Of a stretch of 36,830 nt of DNA, positions 24,696 to 34,051 are shown piece by piece. The stretch is from contig CALMLO010000061.1 in NCBI GenBank assembly GCA_937868095.1, positions 1 through 36,830 of the forward strand, in the 5' to 3' direction. A program made the position numbers and the translations under genes. Source of the stretch: an uncultured Phycisphaerales bacterium. Lineage in GTDB: Bacteria > Planctomycetota > Phycisphaerae > Sedimentisphaerales > Anaerohalosphaeraceae. The stretch's first letter is position 1; each line of letters begins with the position of its first letter. Below the pieces are notes generated by a model. The model searched no databases. It was not told where the DNA came from and saw only the letters and a program-made list of their open reading frames with translations.

Positions 24696-26633
24696 ATGGA
24701 CCAGGCCGAGAGGTCAAATTCAAAAGAATGGAATCTGTCTGCTGTTCGGAAACGGCTGAAGGCGGCCCGAATCGTGCTGCTTTGTTCCCTCGCCGGGCTT
24801 GTCTGGCTTGCGCTGCCGGCTAAGGCCGCGGCCAAAGAAGAATTCGCCGAGCCGGAGGTCAGTCCCCAGCAGGAAGCCCTTGAAAAAATCGCTGAACAGG
24901 AAAAAACCGCTCAGCCCAAAGCCCCTGTCAAAAAAGGCAAAGTGTCCGCGGAGGCGCTGATTGCCTATCTGCCTGCGGACGATACGCCCCGCTACGCTAT
25001 CCGCCGGATTCAGCTGGAGGGCAATCGGGTTCTCACGCAGGAGCAGCTGCTCAAAGATATTCCCGTCGTTTTTGATTCCTCCGGCCGCTACGAACTTCCC
25101 GCCGAGCCCAGCACTTTGTACGACTTCAGGGAACTTCGCCAGTTAGCCGCTCAGCCCGACACGCCTCGAACTCTCTCCACCCGAACGATTCAGGGATTTA
25201 CTCAATACCTGCTCCATCTTTATCAGAAACACAACTATGCGGGCATCTATGTCTATGTGCCCGCCGACGCCTTTGCTCCTGAGGGTCCCATTCATCAAGG
25301 CATTCTGCCGGTTCGCATCCTTGAGGCCCAGGTTCAGACGGTCAGCAGCCGGCCCTTTACGCCTGACCTTGAGCCGGCCCCGCGTTCCTATCTGCGGATG
25401 GACCTGGTGGAGAAATGGTCTCCCGCCAAAAGCGGCACCGTCCTCAATCAGAAAAAACTCAGCGACTTCCTCAATGTCCTGAATCTGAATCCCGACCGCT
25501 ATGTTTCGGCGGTCATCAGCCAGGGGACCGAGCCGAACGCACTGGCCGTCCATTACAATGTCTATGAGGCCAATCCCTGGCATTGGTTTTTGCAGGTGGA
25601 CAATTCCGGCACCAACGACCGGCAATGGGCCCCTCGAGTCGGGCTGATTCATACCAACGCCTTTGGTTTTGACGACCGGTTTACGACGATATACCAGGCC
25701 AAGCCCGAACACGGCTTTGAAGACGAATTCTCCGTTTACAGCAGTTATGAGTTTCCGCTGCTGAGTCCCTTCCTGCGGGCGAGTTTCTTCGGCGCCTACA
25801 GTGAATACAACAGCCAGGGGCTGGGCGTTTTCGACTTCCTCGGACGGGGCTATTTTTACGGCATGCAGCTGCGACTTCATACCCTCCAGCAGAACGGCTG
25901 GTTCCTCGATTTTACCGGAACCCTCATTCAGGAAGAAAGCCGAAGCAGTCCTCTGCTCGTGCAAACCTCCGATGTCCGGATGAATCTGTGGGGCTGGGGT
26001 GTCGAACTGTACAAAAACGAAGACCTTGCCGAAACCTTTGTCAGTTTCTCGCAGCTCCAGACCTACGAAACCTCCGGCGACTTCCTGACGGTGCGGGGCT
26101 CCGGGGCGGCGGATGAGGACTTTGCTGTTTACACGACGGCGGTGCGCCGCAGCCGGTATCTGGATGCCGATAAGATTCATCGGCTCAGCGGCTCCTTCAA
26201 CTGGACTACGTCCGACGGCCGGCTGGTTCCTTCCCGCATGTCCGCCTATGGCGGGATGTACACGGTACGCGGCTATGATGAATATGAAGTCATTGCCGAC
26301 GGCGGCATTCTGGCTTCGCTCCAGTATGAATACGACCTGGTTCAGGCCGACCGCGCCCGGTACGGAGAAGACCTGTCCGGCGCACGGCAGCCCAAACCAT
26401 TCATGAGAAAACTTGCTCCGGTTCTGTTTGTGGACTACGGTCAGGCCCGCATTGAAGACGCCCTGCCCTTCGAAGACACCGATACGGAACTGTGCTCAGT
26501 GGGCGGCGGACTGATTACCGAACTCGGAACGCATTTCAGCGGTGTGGTCTATGCCGGTTATCCGTTAATCGCAACTGAAAACACACGAGAAGGCAAGGGC
26601 CGGCTTCACGCCGGTTTCCTCATACGATGGTAA
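24696..26633 (+). CDS. TpsB/ShlB-FhaC-type two-partner secretion transporter
   Basis: This is 645 residues; AAGGAG 7 nt upstream fixes ATG 24696. After a polar start, a hydrophobic stretch (~24-46) is the signal sequence. A charged linker is followed by a POTRA-type domain beginning YAIRRIQLEGNRVLTQEQLL (~100-119) and a second POTRA-like part up to about 300. The remainder is a predicted Omp85-superfamily beta barrel with alternating strands. VRGYDEYEV at about 524 is the conserved VRGY motif of the loop 6 lock, and the protein ends in GFLIRW. TpsB proteins move a partner exoprotein across the outer membrane. The partner gene starts 67 bp downstream. Confidence 0.88.
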   Translation: MDQAERSNSKEWNLSAVRKRLKAARIVLLCSLAGLVWLALPAKAAAKEEFAEPEVSPQQEALEKIAEQEKTAQPKAPVKKGKVSAEALIAYLPADDTPRYAIRRIQLEGNRVLTQEQLLKDIPVVFDSSGRYELPAEPSTLYDFRELRQLAAQPDTPRTLSTRTIQGFTQYLLHLYQKHNYAGIYVYVPADAFAPEGPIHQGILPVRILEAQVQTVSSRPFTPDLEPAPRSYLRMDLVEKWSPAKSGTVLNQKKLSDFLNVLNLNPDRYVSAVISQGTEPNALAVHYNVYEANPWHWFLQVDNSGTNDRQWAPRVGLIHTNAFGFDDRFTTIYQAKPEHGFEDEFSVYSSYEFPLLSPFLRASFFGAYSEYNSQGLGVFDFLGRGYFYGMQLRLHTLQQNGWFLDFTGTLIQEESRSSPLLVQTSDVRMNLWGWGVELYKNEDLAETFVSFSQLQTYETSGDFLTVRGSGAADEDFAVYTTAVRRSRYLDADKIHRLSGSFNWTTSDGRLVPSRMSAYGGMYTVRGYDEYEVIADGGILASLQYEYDLVQADRARYGEDLSGARQPKPFMRKLAPVLFVDYGQARIEDALPFEDTDTELCSVGGGLITELGTHFSGVVYAGYPLIATENTREGKGRLHAGFLIRW

Positions 26634-26700
26634 CCCTTCGGCTGCTTTCGGATAACTGTGAAAAATAGGGTTCGCAAAATAATTTTTTGAGGGGAACGCA

Positions 26701-29700
26701 ATGAAAACGATTGCTCATTTTTTCCGAACTCTTACGCTTCGCCAGGCGACGTCTCTTCTGCTGGCCGTGTGCATTCTTCATTTGAATGTTACATCCGCCA
26801 CAGCCATGAGCGGCGCCGACCCGCAGACGGGCAATGTTTCCGTCGGCCCCATTGCGGCCGAGGGAGTTACCACCGTTACGGTCAACGCCGGAGCCGACGC
26901 GGCCAAAGCCATCATTAACTGGCAGGATTTGAACATCTCCGAGAAGCAAACACTCCAGTTTATTCGTGATGGAGGGGCCTTTGTCGTGCTCAACCGCGAT
27001 ATGCAGTCCAGCGCCACGCGAATCGACGGAACCATTCTCGGCAATCAGGGCCATATCATTCTTATCAACCAGAACGGCATCATCTTCGGCCCCACTGCTT
27101 CCGTTCAGGCGGCCAAATTCACAGCCGGAGCCATGACCGTCAGCGATCAGGACTTCCTCACGCAGGATGCGCTGAAGTTTGTTGTAACGGATGGGGCTGT
27201 CAAAAATCTCGGCAGCATCACCGCGGAACAGGTTGCCCTCATCGGCCGAGAGGTCATCAATCGGGGAACTATTCAAACGCCGGCCGGCGGGTTTGTGCTG
27301 CTGGCTTCCGCCGACGAGGTCTATCTGGCCGAAAGCCAAACCAGCCCCGTGCGGGTGCGTCTGTCTTCCGATGCCGATGCGCCGGCCGCCGTAGTCAATG
27401 ACACGGAAGGAACCATCAAGGCCCCCGAAGGCACTATCGTGCTGGCGGCAGGGGATTTGTATGTACAGGCGCTGGACGGCCTTGGCGGTCTGGGGGCTTC
27501 GGTGGAAACCGGCTCCGGCCAGGTCGCCCAGCTCGGCACCCTTTCCGCCGACAGCGAGACCGGCGACGCCGGAAACATCGCCTTGACAGCCGGCCGGCAG
27601 GTCGTCCTCGGCCAGGAGAGCCGGACCACCGCCAATGCAGCCGGCACCGGCAGCGGCGGTGATATCATCGTCTATTCCCCGCAGGCCGCCTTCTTCAGGG
27701 AAGGCGCTCGCGTCGAAGCCAAAGGCGGCTCAGAGGCAGGCAGCGGCGGATTTTTTGAACTCTCCGGCAAAGAATATCTCGATATGAAAGGCGATATCGA
27801 CCTGACCGCCGAAAACGGCGAAAGCGGAACCTTTTTAATCGACCCCAAAAATATCAAAATCGTCGCCGACGAACCGGAGGAGGGAACCTTCCACGACTCC
27901 ACCGACATCTGGGAACCATGGGACGGCAGCGGCAATGACCTCCAATATTCTTCTCTGCCCATCAGTCGGCTGGAGCACTACCTGTCTTACAGTTCGGTCA
28001 TTCTCGAAACCGACGATAATAACCCGCACAGCGCTCAAAGCGGCTGGGTCTGGTTTGATGCCGGACGCAGCCTTCGAAACGGCGAGAGCACATCCCTGAC
28101 CGTTAACGCCGACAACTGGATTAAGATGGACAGCGGCATCCAGTTCAACCGCAACAACCATATCACCCTCAACGCCAAAACGGATATCATTGTCAATGCT
28201 CCTCTGACCACGCACGGCAGCATCAACCTGAATGCCGACAAAGACATTCAGGTCAATGCGACCCTGATAGCCGGCCTCCGTATGAACCTGACGGCCGATG
28301 CAGACCACAATGTCGCCGGAGACCTGAAAACCGCGTCGGGAGCAGCCCTTATCTCCGGCGGCACAATCGACCTTCGAGGCAATGATATTGACCTGATGGA
28401 CGATGTCCTTGCCGGCGGAAGCTTATTTATCACCGGCCGAGACTGCACAGCACCCGCTCCGGTTTGGGGCAATATCCACGCCCACGGTGTCCTTGCCGCC
28501 GGCGGAAATATCGAGATTTCAGCCACCGGTGAAGAAAAGGTTTCTCAATGGGTGCCAACAGGACCGGGCTCCGGCTATTACCGAACAACCACCCAATATA
28601 TCCCCGGCACCATCACCCTTGATGGGGATGTCGTCGCCGGCGGCTCCATCCTTCTTTACAATGACACCTATACCACCAACGTATCCGGAAACGGCGTAAC
28701 GTTTCAGGCCGGACGGGACATCCTGCTGAAAAATGACAACGCCGGCCCCACAGCGATGGACAACTGCACCTTTCTGCGCGGCGATGAGTATCTGGCGCTG
28801 ATTGCCGGCGGCCAAATTCACGCCGAAAACACCCTCATTGAAGTCTCCGGCAGCACGCTGAAACTCCAGCATACGCCTGATTTGGATCTGAAAAACTTCA
28901 TCTTTGCCAACCAGAACAACACAGACCTGATTGCCAACAGCACCGGCGGTGCAGTCATCGCCGTCGATGCCGCCAACGGCGGAAAAGACGAAAACGCCGC
29001 CGACCAGTGGCAATCCATCGAATCGACCGCCTTGTCCGATATTACCCTCCAGGGCACGGACACCATCCGCACCCGCTCGCTTCATTCTTATCAGGGAAAT
29101 ATTCAGGCAGTCTCCGATTCGGATGACCTCCTCGGCAGCGGTCCTATCACCGCCGACAAGGGGAACATCACCCTTCGTGCGGCCGATGATATTGTCCTCT
29201 CCAGCGATGTAACAGCCGGCGGCAATATCCGGATGGATGCTTCTGATGATACCATTTCTCTGGCCGGCAACACCCGCGCCGGCGGCTATATTCACCTGAC
29301 GGCCAATACCAAACTTAACGGCTTTGGAGAGCAGCTGCTTGAAGCCGGCCGATACATCCGGGCCGACGGCTTCCTCCGCAAATGCACCGCCGGCGACCTG
29401 CGGCTCCTCGGCGGGGGATTCGATGAACTGTACCGCTCCATCGATTTGCGATACAGCGGGCAAGGCCCGGCCGTCAGCACCCATCAGGGCAATCTTTGGA
29501 TGCTCGGCCGATACAATATTCAGGTCTCCGGCGACATCACCACCTTCGGGCCGGACTGCACCGGTGCTCTGCCTTCTTTCGGCTGCTCGCTCTATGGTCC
29601 CTGGCCAACCGGCGGGGTGCTGATGCTTTCGACAGAAGGGCGTCTATACACCGAATACGCAGACGGCCTGAATGTGAACATCACCGGCAGTTCCGATCAC

Positions 29701-30888
29701 TATGCCGACCTTGGGGTGCAGCTGCCGCTGGTGAATGTTGACAGTCCTTTTGAGCAGATGAACCGGCTTGCCATCGCCCTGGTCAGCGCCGACGACTTAA
29801 TTCTCGGCCCGGCGGGTTCTCTGAACGCGTTCGGCCGATACTACGACGATGTCGATGACCGGCAAAGTCTCTTCCTGCTCGATGAGCCGGCGGAAATCGG
29901 AGGATACGACAGAAATCCGGGCGACGCCTTTGATGCGGCCATCTATGCCGCCAGCACCACCGGCAATGTCTTTGTGAATATGAGCACTCAGATTCTCTCC
30001 TGTTCAGATATCCCGCAGCCCGCTTCCATTCCGCCGGCCGTGCCGGCGGCGAATGGAATCAGTTTCCCGCAGACTCCGAAGGGGGCTATGGTCATCGATG
30101 CCTATGATACCGTTACCTTCGGGACAATCTTCAAAATGTCGCTGGCCGGCAACGGCATTACCAGCCGCGTCGGCGATCGCCTCGAGGTCGTCTCCCGCAT
30201 CAGTGAATGGCTCAGCAGCGCCTACGGCCGCCTGCCCTATGCCGACCCGGCGGAAGGCGAAGGCCCCTTCCCCGCCGGCTATGCCTATGTCCTCCGCGGC
30301 GCCGGTCTTGAAAATGCGGACATCACCGACGGCCGGGCCTGGGTACTGGAAGGGCCTTCCGCGACCGCAGCCGCCGGCGAAGTGCCTCCGCTGTACCGGC
30401 CTGAAGAACCCCGGCTGAGCGGCTGTCCGGCCGAAATGGACGCCGCCGCTGCTGAACTGGGCATCAGTTCCGACCAAATCCACGTGGCCGTCGCCAATTC
30501 GCTGGCGCTGAATCCAACTCTCAACCCCTGCCAGGCCTGCGCCCAACTTATCACCGCCGCTACCATCCTGCGGGATATGGACGGCAGCCGAACCGCAGCG
30601 CTGGCGGCTGTATTTGAGCAGCTTGCCCCGTCCGATATGCCCTTCACACCGGAAATGGGCGCCGCTATCGCCGCCGCCATTTCCCAAAATGCCCAAGCCG
30701 ACAGCCGCTATGCCTCGGCCCTCGAGTATGTGGAGGCCTTCGTCCAGTATGTTACGGTTGTTGATCGCCAGCTGCGGGCGCCTATTGATGACCCTGTGAC
30801 CTTCGCGATGAACCGCTACGGGACCCGTCTGGCAGAAGCCGGCAATGAAAATATCGTCGCTTTCCTGCTGATGCAGGTTCAGCAGTAA
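26701..30888 (+). CDS. TpsA-type exoprotein with filamentous haemagglutinin N-terminal domain
   Basis: This is 1395 residues. GAGGGGAA just upstream supports ATG 26701. An N-terminal signal sequence (~14-36) is followed by the TPS secretion domain: INWQDLNISEKQTLQFI, RIDGTILGNQGHIILINQNG, then IIFGPTASVQAAKFTAGAM. This matches the FHA signature, with NQNGI in place of the usual NPNGI. A long body of beta-helix repeats rich in Gly, Asn and Asp follows to about residue 1150, with segments such as GGNIRMDASDDTISLAG. The last ~200 residues are helical and Ala-rich with a few Cys, unlike the body. It is the expected substrate of the upstream TpsB: secreted or anchored at the cell surface, perhaps for adhesion. 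An intrinsic terminator follows. Confidence 0.88.
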   Translation: MKTIAHFFRTLTLRQATSLLLAVCILHLNVTSATAMSGADPQTGNVSVGPIAAEGVTTVTVNAGADAAKAIINWQDLNISEKQTLQFIRDGGAFVVLNRDMQSSATRIDGTILGNQGHIILINQNGIIFGPTASVQAAKFTAGAMTVSDQDFLTQDALKFVVTDGAVKNLGSITAEQVALIGREVINRGTIQTPAGGFVLLASADEVYLAESQTSPVRVRLSSDADAPAAVVNDTEGTIKAPEGTIVLAAGDLYVQALDGLGGLGASVETGSGQVAQLGTLSADSETGDAGNIALTAGRQVVLGQESRTTANAAGTGSGGDIIVYSPQAAFFREGARVEAKGGSEAGSGGFFELSGKEYLDMKGDIDLTAENGESGTFLIDPKNIKIVADEPEEGTFHDSTDIWEPWDGSGNDLQYSSLPISRLEHYLSYSSVILETDDNNPHSAQSGWVWFDAGRSLRNGESTSLTVNADNWIKMDSGIQFNRNNHITLNAKTDIIVNAPLTTHGSINLNADKDIQVNATLIAGLRMNLTADADHNVAGDLKTASGAALISGGTIDLRGNDIDLMDDVLAGGSLFITGRDCTAPAPVWGNIHAHGVLAAGGNIEISATGEEKVSQWVPTGPGSGYYRTTTQYIPGTITLDGDVVAGGSILLYNDTYTTNVSGNGVTFQAGRDILLKNDNAGPTAMDNCTFLRGDEYLALIAGGQIHAENTLIEVSGSTLKLQHTPDLDLKNFIFANQNNTDLIANSTGGAVIAVDAANGGKDENAADQWQSIESTALSDITLQGTDTIRTRSLHSYQGNIQAVSDSDDLLGSGPITADKGNITLRAADDIVLSSDVTAGGNIRMDASDDTISLAGNTRAGGYIHLTANTKLNGFGEQLLEAGRYIRADGFLRKCTAGDLRLLGGGFDELYRSIDLRYSGQGPAVSTHQGNLWMLGRYNIQVSGDITTFGPDCTGALPSFGCSLYGPWPTGGVLMLSTEGRLYTEYADGLNVNITGSSDHYADLGVQLPLVNVDSPFEQMNRLAIALVSADDLILGPAGSLNAFGRYYDDVDDRQSLFLLDEPAEIGGYDRNPGDAFDAAIYAASTTGNVFVNMSTQILSCSDIPQPASIPPAVPAANGISFPQTPKGAMVIDAYDTVTFGTIFKMSLAGNGITSRVGDRLEVVSRISEWLSSAYGRLPYADPAEGEGPFPAGYAYVLRGAGLENADITDGRAWVLEGPSATAAAGEVPPLYRPEEPRLSGCPAEMDAAAAELGISSDQIHVAVANSLALNPTLNPCQACAQLITAATILRDMDGSRTAALAAVFEQLAPSDMPFTPEMGAAIAAAISQNAQADSRYASALEYVEAFVQYVTVVDRQLRAPIDDPVTFAMNRYGTRLAEAGNENIVAFLLMQVQQ

Positions 30889-30907
30889 ACCAAACCATAC
30901 TCTGCCC

Positions 30908-30941
30908 AAAAACCCTTCGGAACTCTCCGAAGGGTTTTTTT
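30908..30941 (+). terminator. Intrinsic terminator after the TpsA gene
   Basis: The stem AACCCTTCGG / CCGAAGGGTT with a short loop (AACTCT) is followed by a run of T to 30941. It lies about 20 bp after the stop codon, and ends the TpsB-TpsA transcript. Confidence 0.9.
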
Positions 30942-31256
30942 ATTTCCGAAACAATCGACCTTTTTCTAAAACCCTTTGTTCCGCCTCTGCCTGCCGCCCA
31001 GCCCCGACACAAAACCCCTCCTTTCCAATCCTTCTTTATCGGACTTTTCCTTTTCTTTTTCCTCTTTATTGGGCCAAAAACAATTCTCAGATTAACCAGA
31101 TTGCCTATTTTGCCGTCTGACTCATTGTTAATTAAACTTTCAATAGGTCGGGCTTTCTGCTCTCTTCCCTCTGCCAGCGCGGGGGATTAGGAACAGCAAC
31201 CCTGCCCCAGCGGCCTCCAGAAAAGGGCCGGGAAAAAAGAAAGGTCTTCGGACTGG
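30942..31256. other. Intergenic region before the TPR gene
   Basis: Pyrimidine-rich on the plus strand, with no gene seen. The A/T-rich stretch around TTAATTAA at about 31130 could hold a -10 element, but no clear promoter is found. The DNA from 31150 to 31256 is G/C-rich with AAAGGT about 15-20 nt before the TPR start. Confidence 0.3.
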
Positions 31257-32198
31257 ATGCAGACCTTCACTCGAACATTCCGTTTCGCAGCGGTTCTGCT
31301 TTTTGCAGCCGTCTGTTCCGCCGTCCTTTCCGCCGCTCCTCTTCAGGAAGAACTCAGCCATTCCCGAAAACTCCGCAATATCGGCCGTCTCTATATGGCC
31401 TGCGGCCAATATGACAAGGCGGAAACCTATATCCAGCAGGCCCTTGGCAAACTCGCCCCTCTCCAGCAGGCCGACAGCGAAAAAGCCATCTGCCTGATTG
31501 ACCTGGCTACCCTCTATTATTATCAGGAGCGATTGGCTGAGTCCGAGGAACTTTTCCTGCGGGGGCTTGTCGCCCAGCAAAACGCGCTTGGCGCCGACCA
31601 TCCTTATGCGGCGCACACCCTTCGCAACCTTACCGCCGTTTACATTCGCCAGGGACGGCTCGACCGGGCTGCCGAAACCCTCGAATGGGCCTTCGACATC
31701 ATTCTGAAGCATCATCTCCCTGACAATCGCATCCTGACTCCCTTCTATATCGACCAGGCCATCCTCCTGACCAAACTCGGCTCCTATGACTATGCCGAGG
31801 TGCTCTTTACGGAGATGCTCCAGCGCATCACGTCCGAGTTCGGCCCCAACCATCCTTACCTGCTCCAGGCACGTCAAGGGCTGACTGAACTTTATCTGGA
31901 AACAGAACAATACGCCCAGGCAGCCGACGAGTTTCAGAAATTGATGAGCGTTCAGCAAGCCATCTACGGCCAAAATTCCCAAATGCTTGTCGGCTCCTAT
32001 CTGCTTGGCGCCAGGATTTGCCGCCGGCAGGGGGATTTGCAGCAAATGCAGGACTATTTTGACAAAGCGCTGGCTGCCGTCGCCAACTCCGGCAATCTGA
32101 TTGCGGTCGCCCGGCTCTACGAGCAAATGGAAACCATCCGCTCAGCCGACATCATCGCCGCCGTCCACTCCAGCCAGCCCGAAGACTCCGCCGGCTGA
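31257..32198 (+). CDS. Secreted TPR protein (kinesin light chain-like repeats)
   Basis: This is 313 residues with a signal peptide (hydrophobic ~9-26, ending SAAPLQE). It contains about five or six TPR units of the 42-residue kinesin-light-chain type, such as GRLYMACGQYDKAETYIQQA, LYYYQERLAESEELFLRGLV and LYLETEQYAQAADEFQKLMS. Such proteins act as docking scaffolds. It has its own probable promoter because a terminator precedes it, yet it sits next to the TPS pair and could assist the exoprotein (inference). The ribosome site is weak, so the start is moderately certain. Confidence 0.75.
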   Translation: MQTFTRTFRFAAVLLFAAVCSAVLSAAPLQEELSHSRKLRNIGRLYMACGQYDKAETYIQQALGKLAPLQQADSEKAICLIDLATLYYYQERLAESEELFLRGLVAQQNALGADHPYAAHTLRNLTAVYIRQGRLDRAAETLEWAFDIILKHHLPDNRILTPFYIDQAILLTKLGSYDYAEVLFTEMLQRITSEFGPNHPYLLQARQGLTELYLETEQYAQAADEFQKLMSVQQAIYGQNSQMLVGSYLLGARICRRQGDLQQMQDYFDKALAAVANSGNLIAVARLYEQMETIRSADIIAAVHSSQPEDSAG

Positions 32199-32292
32199 CT
32201 CTTTTCCCCTCGGCGGCGCTGCTGATTTTTGCTCAGTCCCATAAACCGTTTCTCAAACCGCCTCCAGACAAAATTCCTCTCAAACAACCTTT

Positions 32293-32322
32293 TGACCCGC
32301 CTGTCTTTTTCGTTCTATAAGT
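32293..32322 (+). promoter_or_regulatory. Candidate sigma-70 promoter of the hydrogenase operon
   Basis: TTGACC (32293-32298) and TATAAG (32317-32322) are separated by 18 bp. The predicted transcript start near 32330 gives a leader of about 170 nt that includes the palindrome. Confidence 0.4.
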
Positions 32323-32414
32323 CATTTTTTATAAACATCTTATAAAAGTGTAAGCATTCTTCCCCCGCTGATTCCGCATAAATCCCTATAAAGACAAGGG
32401 GTTTCCGATACGAT

Positions 32415-32432
32415 ATTCACTCTATAGTGAAT
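32415..32432. promoter_or_regulatory. 18-bp perfect palindrome, candidate operator
   Basis: ATTCACT-CTAT-AGTGAAT is a perfect 7-4-7 inverted repeat about 70 bp before the hydrogenase start. There is no T-run after it, so it is not a terminator. Its size suits a dimeric regulator site; the regulator is not identified. Confidence 0.5.
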
Positions 32433-32502
32433 GTTTTCTTTTTTCTGCTGAAATCCACTTCAACAGAAAGGCGAGGAAGTTCAGACGTTTCAGGAGGTCT
32501 CT

Positions 32503-34041
32503 ATGGCCCAAACGGTTACGATTAGTCCATTGACAAGGATTGAGGGACATCTGGCTATTCATACCGAGGTCGAACCAGACGGCTCCACCGGCCGTTTCAA
32601 AATCACGCAGGCCCGCTGTGAAGGCGAAATGTTCCGAGGCATTGAAACCATCCTCGAGGGCCGAGACCCTCTGGATGCCCAGCAAATTACCCAGCGCATC
32701 TGCGGCGTTTGTCCTATCTCGCACGGTCTGGCTTCGTGCATGGCTCAGGAGACGGCCTACGGCATCAGGCCGACCCGCAACGGCAGAATTGCTCAAAACC
32801 TGATTTTTGCGGCCAACTACCTCCAGTCTCACATCCTCCACTTTTACCATCTGGCGGCACTGGACTTTGTCGATATCACCGCTATTCTGAATTACAATGG
32901 AAACGACCCCACCCTGTCTGCCCTTCGCAATTGGGTTCAGAATGCCCTCGACAAAAATCTGGCCTTTCCCGGGGCACCGTTCCTGCCGCGCTATGAGGTC
33001 AAGCAGTATCTCAACTCCGATGAAAGCAACTGGAAACTCATCAACAGTTATGTCCAGGCCCTCCAAATCCGCAGACTTGCCCACGAAATGGCCGCGGTCT
33101 TCGGAGCCAAACTTCCGCATTCCACCTCGCTGGTTCCCACCGGCGTAACCGGTGAAATTACCATCGAACGGGTGCTGGCTTATAAAGCCCGACTGACGCA
33201 AATTACGGAGTTCGTTCAATCCGTCTATCTGCCCGACCTGCTTACGGCTGCCGCTGCGTTCGGCCACTATTGGGACATCGGCCAAAGTTACGGCAACTTC
33301 CTCAGCTACGGGGCCTTTCGAATGGAAGAAAATACCGGCGAAAACCTGCTTAACTTCTTTCCCTCCGGTGTGGTCATCGGCGGACGTTTCCAGCCCCTCG
33401 ATACGCAGAAAATCCGTGAATATGTAGAAAACTCCCGCTACAGTTCCCCTTCCAATCTGCATCCGTGGGACGGGCAGACCAAACCCGCCCCGTCCAAAGG
33501 ATACAGCTGGCTGAAAGCCCCCCGTTATGACAATCAGGTAATGGAAGTCGGCCCCCTCGCCCGCGTCATGGTAACCTATCTGGGCCCCGGCAATGATGCC
33601 AGAAAAAAGGAAATCGAAGACACCTTATCTTCGCTCAGCGTTCCCGTTGAAAAAATGAATTCGGTCCTGGGCCGTCATCTGGCCCGCGGACTGGAAGCCC
33701 GCTGGCTGGCCGATCAGTGCGTCCGCTGGCTGAATGAACTTGAATTGGACCAGCCAGCCGCCGCCGATTTTTCCCTCCCCCGTCAAGGCAGAGGCGTCGG
33801 GCTTACGGAAGCCCCTCGCGGAGCCCTCGGACACTGGCTGACCATCCAAAACTACAAAATCGAGCACTACCAGTGCATCGTCCCGACAACGTGGAACTGC
33901 TCGCCGCGCGATGACCAGGGCAGAGCCGGCGCCGTCGAAAAAGCCCTCGAAGGAACCGTGCTCGAAGACCCGGCCCAGCCCATCGAAGCAGGCCGGATTG
34001 TTCGCTCCTTTGACCCCTGCATTGCCTGTGCCGTTCATTGA
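32503..34041 (+). CDS. [NiFe]-hydrogenase large subunit lacking the cleavable C-terminal extension
   Basis: This is 512 residues with AGGAGG 5 nt before ATG 32503. The large subunit carries the Ni-Fe(CN)2CO site. Visible are SPLTRIEGHL at the N-terminus, the L1 motif RICGVCPISHG (Cys67, Cys70), EAPRGALGHW and PTTWNCSPRD near the end, and the L2 motif DPCIACAVH (Cys506, Cys509, His512). The stop codon follows His directly. In most families 15 or more residues follow this His and are removed by a maturation protease after nickel insertion; here there is nothing to remove. Known families without the extension include the H2-sensing regulatory type (HupV/HoxC). No hyp maturation genes are in the window. 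The large-before-small gene order is less common. Confidence 0.95.
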   Translation: MAQTVTISPLTRIEGHLAIHTEVEPDGSTGRFKITQARCEGEMFRGIETILEGRDPLDAQQITQRICGVCPISHGLASCMAQETAYGIRPTRNGRIAQNLIFAANYLQSHILHFYHLAALDFVDITAILNYNGNDPTLSALRNWVQNALDKNLAFPGAPFLPRYEVKQYLNSDESNWKLINSYVQALQIRRLAHEMAAVFGAKLPHSTSLVPTGVTGEITIERVLAYKARLTQITEFVQSVYLPDLLTAAAAFGHYWDIGQSYGNFLSYGAFRMEENTGENLLNFFPSGVVIGGRFQPLDTQKIREYVENSRYSSPSNLHPWDGQTKPAPSKGYSWLKAPRYDNQVMEVGPLARVMVTYLGPGNDARKKEIEDTLSSLSVPVEKMNSVLGRHLARGLEARWLADQCVRWLNELELDQPAAADFSLPRQGRGVGLTEAPRGALGHWLTIQNYKIEHYQCIVPTTWNCSPRDDQGRAGAVEKALEGTVLEDPAQPIEAGRIVRSFDPCIACAVH

Positions 34042-34051
34042 GGACAAAATC

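Larger units (their letters stand above)
32199..32502. other. Upstream regulatory region of the hydrogenase-chemoreceptor operon
   Basis: No gene is present. It contains a promoter-like pair at 32293-32322, several TATAAA-like boxes at 32330-32350, an 18-bp palindrome at 32415-32432 and the ribosome site AGGAGG at 32492-32497. Confidence 0.6.

Noticed and set aside
28519..29484. 321-codon antisense frame inside the TpsA gene, with other long ones at 25143-26180 and 30004-30909
   Set aside because: Reverse-strand shadows of strongly biased codons in the secretion genes; no start signals.
31140..32126. 328-codon minus-strand frame over the TPR gene
   Set aside because: The plus-strand frame has a signal peptide and regular TPR units; the minus frame has none.
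32415..32432. The palindrome as a terminator
   Set aside because: It is A/T-rich with a short stem and lacks a following T-run at proper distance; it also lies upstream of a gene with the next gene far to the left already ended.
32422..33462. 346-codon minus-strand frame over the hydrogenase large subunit
   Set aside because: The forward frame has all hydrogenase motifs; the reverse frame is a shadow.
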